Assembly: GCA_000438355.1 (NCBI GenBank)
Contig: FR901482.1
Span: 1-5,156 of the forward strand
Direction of reading: 5' to 3'
Source: Clostridium sp. CAG:273
GTDB lineage: Bacteria > Bacillota > Clostridia > TANB77 > CAG-508
DNA length: 5,156 nucleotides
Shown here: positions 4,523 through 5,156 of the stretch, in pieces
How the letters are laid out: every line of letters starts with the position of its first letter
Position numbering within the stretch: the stretch's first letter is position 1
Notes under the pieces: model-generated
Database searches by the model: none
What the model was told of the DNA's origin: nothing
Seen by the model: only the letters and a program-made list of their open reading frames with translations
Position numbers and translations under genes: made by a program

Positions 4523-5156
4523 ATGAAGGTTTTATTGGTAAATGGAAGTCCACATAAGAATGGGTGTACTTATACAGCTTTAGAAGAAATTTCTAAAACA
4601 TTACAGGAAGAAGGAATAGAAACAGAAATATTTTGGATTGGTACAAAGCCTATTTCAGGTTGCATAGCTTGTAAAACATGTGTTAAAACAGGTAAATGTG
4701 TATTTGATGATGTAGTAAATGAATTTGTAGAAAAAGCAAAAGATGTTGATGGATTTATTTTTGGTTCCCCAGTACATTATGCATCTGCAGGAGGAGCAAT
4801 TACTTCATTTATGGATAGAGTATTCTATTCAGCTTCATGTGGAAAAAAATCAAATTATTTCTTGTATAAACCAGCTGCAGCTATAAGTTCAGCAAGAAGA
4901 GCGGGCACAACATCTACATATGATCAATTAAATAAATATTTTGGAATTACACAAATGCCAATTATTTCTTCAAGATATTGGAATATGGTACATGGAAGTA
5001 CTCCAGAAGAAGTAGAAAAGGATGAAGAAGGTATGCAGACTATGAGAATTTTAGCAAGAAATATGGCTTATTATTTAAAGTGCATAGAGGCAGGAAAAGA
5101 GAAGGGAGTAGAATTACCAAAGGTAGAAAAAACTACATATACAAATTTTATTAGGT
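4523..5156 (+). CDS. Flavodoxin-fold NAD(P)H-dependent FMN reductase / iron-sulfur flavoprotein family (3'-partial)
   Basis: This is a cytoplasmic FMN-binding redox protein. The 211 visible residues begin with the first beta strand and phosphate loop of the flavodoxin fold (MKVLLVNGSPHKNGCTYTAL), followed by the FMN-contact motif GSPVHYASAGGAITSFMDR at 81-99 and ARRAG at 124-128. Cys47, Cys50, Cys53 and Cys59 form a CX2CX2CX5C motif, the compact pattern that binds a [4Fe-4S] cluster in archaeal iron-sulfur flavoproteins (Isf); a cluster here is inferred. The last codons read YTNFIR, where I recall clostridial homologues ending, and the final base T could be the first of a stop codon, so probably only the stop is missing. 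Electron donor and acceptor are unknown; the family includes flavin, quinone and nitro-compound reductases. It follows tag by 228 bases with its own structured leader, so it is probably a separate unit. Family call firm, substrate unknown. Confidence 0.88.
   Translation, partial: MKVLLVNGSPHKNGCTYTALEEISKTLQEEGIETEIFWIGTKPISGCIACKTCVKTGKCVFDDVVNEFVEKAKDVDGFIFGSPVHYASAGGAITSFMDRVFYSASCGKKSNYFLYKPAAAISSARRAGTTSTYDQLNKYFGITQMPIISSRYWNMVHGSTPEEVEKDEEGMQTMRILARNMAYYLKCIEAGKEKGVELPKVEKTTYTNFIR

Noticed and set aside
1..5156. Insertion sequences, transposases, integrases, tRNA genes, or a new multi-gene system
   Set aside because: All five genes belong to known families and nothing in the spacers resembles a transposase remnant, att site or tRNA; the only broken gene found is the methyltransferase relic.

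Overview
The window is very AT-rich (roughly a quarter G+C by eye). It favours AGA, ATA and TTA codons and has strong purine-rich ribosome binding sites, and every gene lies on the + strand. The protein types fit a low-G+C anaerobic Firmicute, most likely a Clostridium-type organism. This is an inference; no rRNA or other marker gene is present.

Layout. Positions 1-335 hold the 3' part of an ArsR/SmtB metal-sensing repressor (CadC/CzrA-like); its start lies beyond the left edge. A 162-base spacer carrying five tandem 18-bp units (371-460) separates it from a PIB-2 type Zn/Cd/Pb efflux ATPase (498-2339) that has no N-terminal metal-binding domain. A 194-base spacer with two small hairpins and a likely promoter leads to a TTG-started cation/Ca2+ exchanger of the CaCA (YrbG/NCX) family (2534-3508), closed by a terminator-like hairpin (3540-3575). 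A decayed C-terminal fragment of an O6-methylguanine-DNA methyltransferase follows (about 3590-3705), then an intact DNA-3-methyladenine glycosylase I, tag (3740-4294). After a 228-base spacer with a long nested inverted repeat comes a flavodoxin-fold protein with an iron-sulfur-flavoprotein type cysteine motif (4523 to the right edge, probably missing only its stop codon).

How it works together. The left part is a metal-detoxification unit: the repressor senses Cd/Zn/Pb-type ions and should control the efflux ATPase next to it. The cation exchanger has its own likely promoter and terminator, so it is probably transcribed separately. The middle is the remains of an alkylation-repair pair, direct-reversal methyltransferase plus base-excision glycosylase, of which only the glycosylase survives. 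The last gene is a separate redox flavoprotein.

I found no mobile element, CRISPR array, RNA gene or clear new defence or biosynthetic system. The points most worth a second look are the methyltransferase relic, the 18-bp tandem repeat before the ATPase and the nested hairpin before the flavoprotein.
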